DNA from: Rhodobacteraceae bacterium UBA996
GTDB lineage: Bacteria; Pseudomonadota; Alphaproteobacteria; Rhodobacterales; Rhodobacteraceae
NCBI GenBank assembly: GCA_002291955.1
Contig: DBBA01000394.1
Coordinates: 1-6,061 of the forward strand
Reading direction: 5' to 3'
DNA length: 6,061 nucleotides
Translations under genes and position numbers: made by a program
The notes under the pieces: model-generated
Told to the model about the DNA's origin: nothing
Database searches by the model: none
The model's input: the letters and a program-made list of their open reading frames with translations, nothing else
Shown: in pieces, positions 5,861 to 6,061 of the stretch
Layout: each line of letters begins with the position of its first letter
Position numbering within the stretch: the stretch's first letter is position 1

Positions 5861-6061
5861 TGCCTTCGGCCGCGATCCTGGGGCTGGCGGGGCCGGACCT
5901 GACCGCCGACGAGGCCGCGTTCCTGCGGGACGCCGATCCGTTCGGGTTCATCCTGTTTGCCCGCAACGTGGATACGCCCGCGCGGCTCGCGCGTCTCACG
6001 GCTGCCCTGCGGGCTGCGGTGGGGCGCGATGCGCCCGTGCTGATCGACCAGGAGGGCGGGC
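5860..6061 (+). CDS. nagZ: Beta-N-acetylhexosaminidase NagZ, 5' part (cut by window edge)
   Basis: The first 67 residues of a glycoside hydrolase family 3 enzyme, running off the window. NagZ works in the cytosol and removes N-acetylglucosamine from anhydro-muropeptides during peptidoglycan recycling. Visible hallmarks are AAILGLAGPDLTADEAAFLR (4-23), DPFGFILFARN (26-36) and IDQEGG (62-67), the family's substrate-contact segment, normally continuing RVQR. The catalytic His/Asp region lies beyond the edge. The likely start is GTG at 5860, sharing its G with the preceding TAG (TAGTG). No in-frame ATG lies close by and no clear ribosome site precedes it, so translation probably depends on ribosomes ending the SPOR gene. 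The product name is well supported despite truncation by the window. Confidence 0.9.
   Translation, partial: MPSAAILGLAGPDLTADEAAFLRDADPFGFILFARNVDTPARLARLTAALRAAVGRDAPVLIDQEGG

Noticed and set aside
4746..5999. 417-residue minus-strand frame opposite the SPOR gene and nagZ
   Set aside because: Arg/Pro/Ala-rich shadow of the low-complexity linker, with no start support and no conserved features.

Overview
The window is very GC-rich (mostly G/C third codon positions) and reads as an alphaproteobacterial chromosome, most likely Rhodobacteraceae. That assignment rests on protein features: the type 2 dGTPase-like protein, an ArgS of the alphaproteobacterial type, a single-span SPOR protein with a Pro/Ala-rich linker, and the start of NagZ, all in one direction. 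The order dgt - argS - SPOR - nagZ is one I recall from Rhodobacteraceae, where scpA/scpB often follow; I could not check this against a database.

Layout. Positions 13-1488 (minus) hold a complete 14-span MFS drug-efflux-type transporter of the DHA2 (EmrB/QacA) class. It is divergent from the rest. A 238-bp gap (1489-1726) follows, with G-rich tracts, a degenerate 12-bp tandem repeat (1573-1644) and a small possible hairpin. Positions 1727-2863 (plus) hold a dGTP triphosphohydrolase-like HD-domain protein. Positions 2929-4653 hold arginyl-tRNA synthetase. Positions 4736-5860 hold a membrane-anchored periplasmic SPOR-domain protein. From 5860 to the window edge is the 5' part of nagZ, whose GTG start shares a base with the SPOR stop codon.

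How the genes fit together. The plus-strand genes look like a housekeeping run: nucleotide-pool control (dgt), translation (argS), then two cell-wall genes. SPOR domains bind denuded glycan strands of peptidoglycan. NagZ removes N-acetylglucosamine from recycled muropeptides, and its gene appears translationally coupled to the SPOR gene. The MFS gene looks like accessory content beside this core block.

No mobile element, CRISPR array, tRNA, rRNA or obviously new multi-gene system is visible. The most unusual signals are non-coding. They are the 12-bp repeat array, a short-loop G-quadruplex motif at the MFS 5' end, and the 3' end of argS. There, codon use turns abruptly AT-rich, a promoter-like pair of hexamers appears, and a perfect 9-bp inverted repeat straddles the stop codon.
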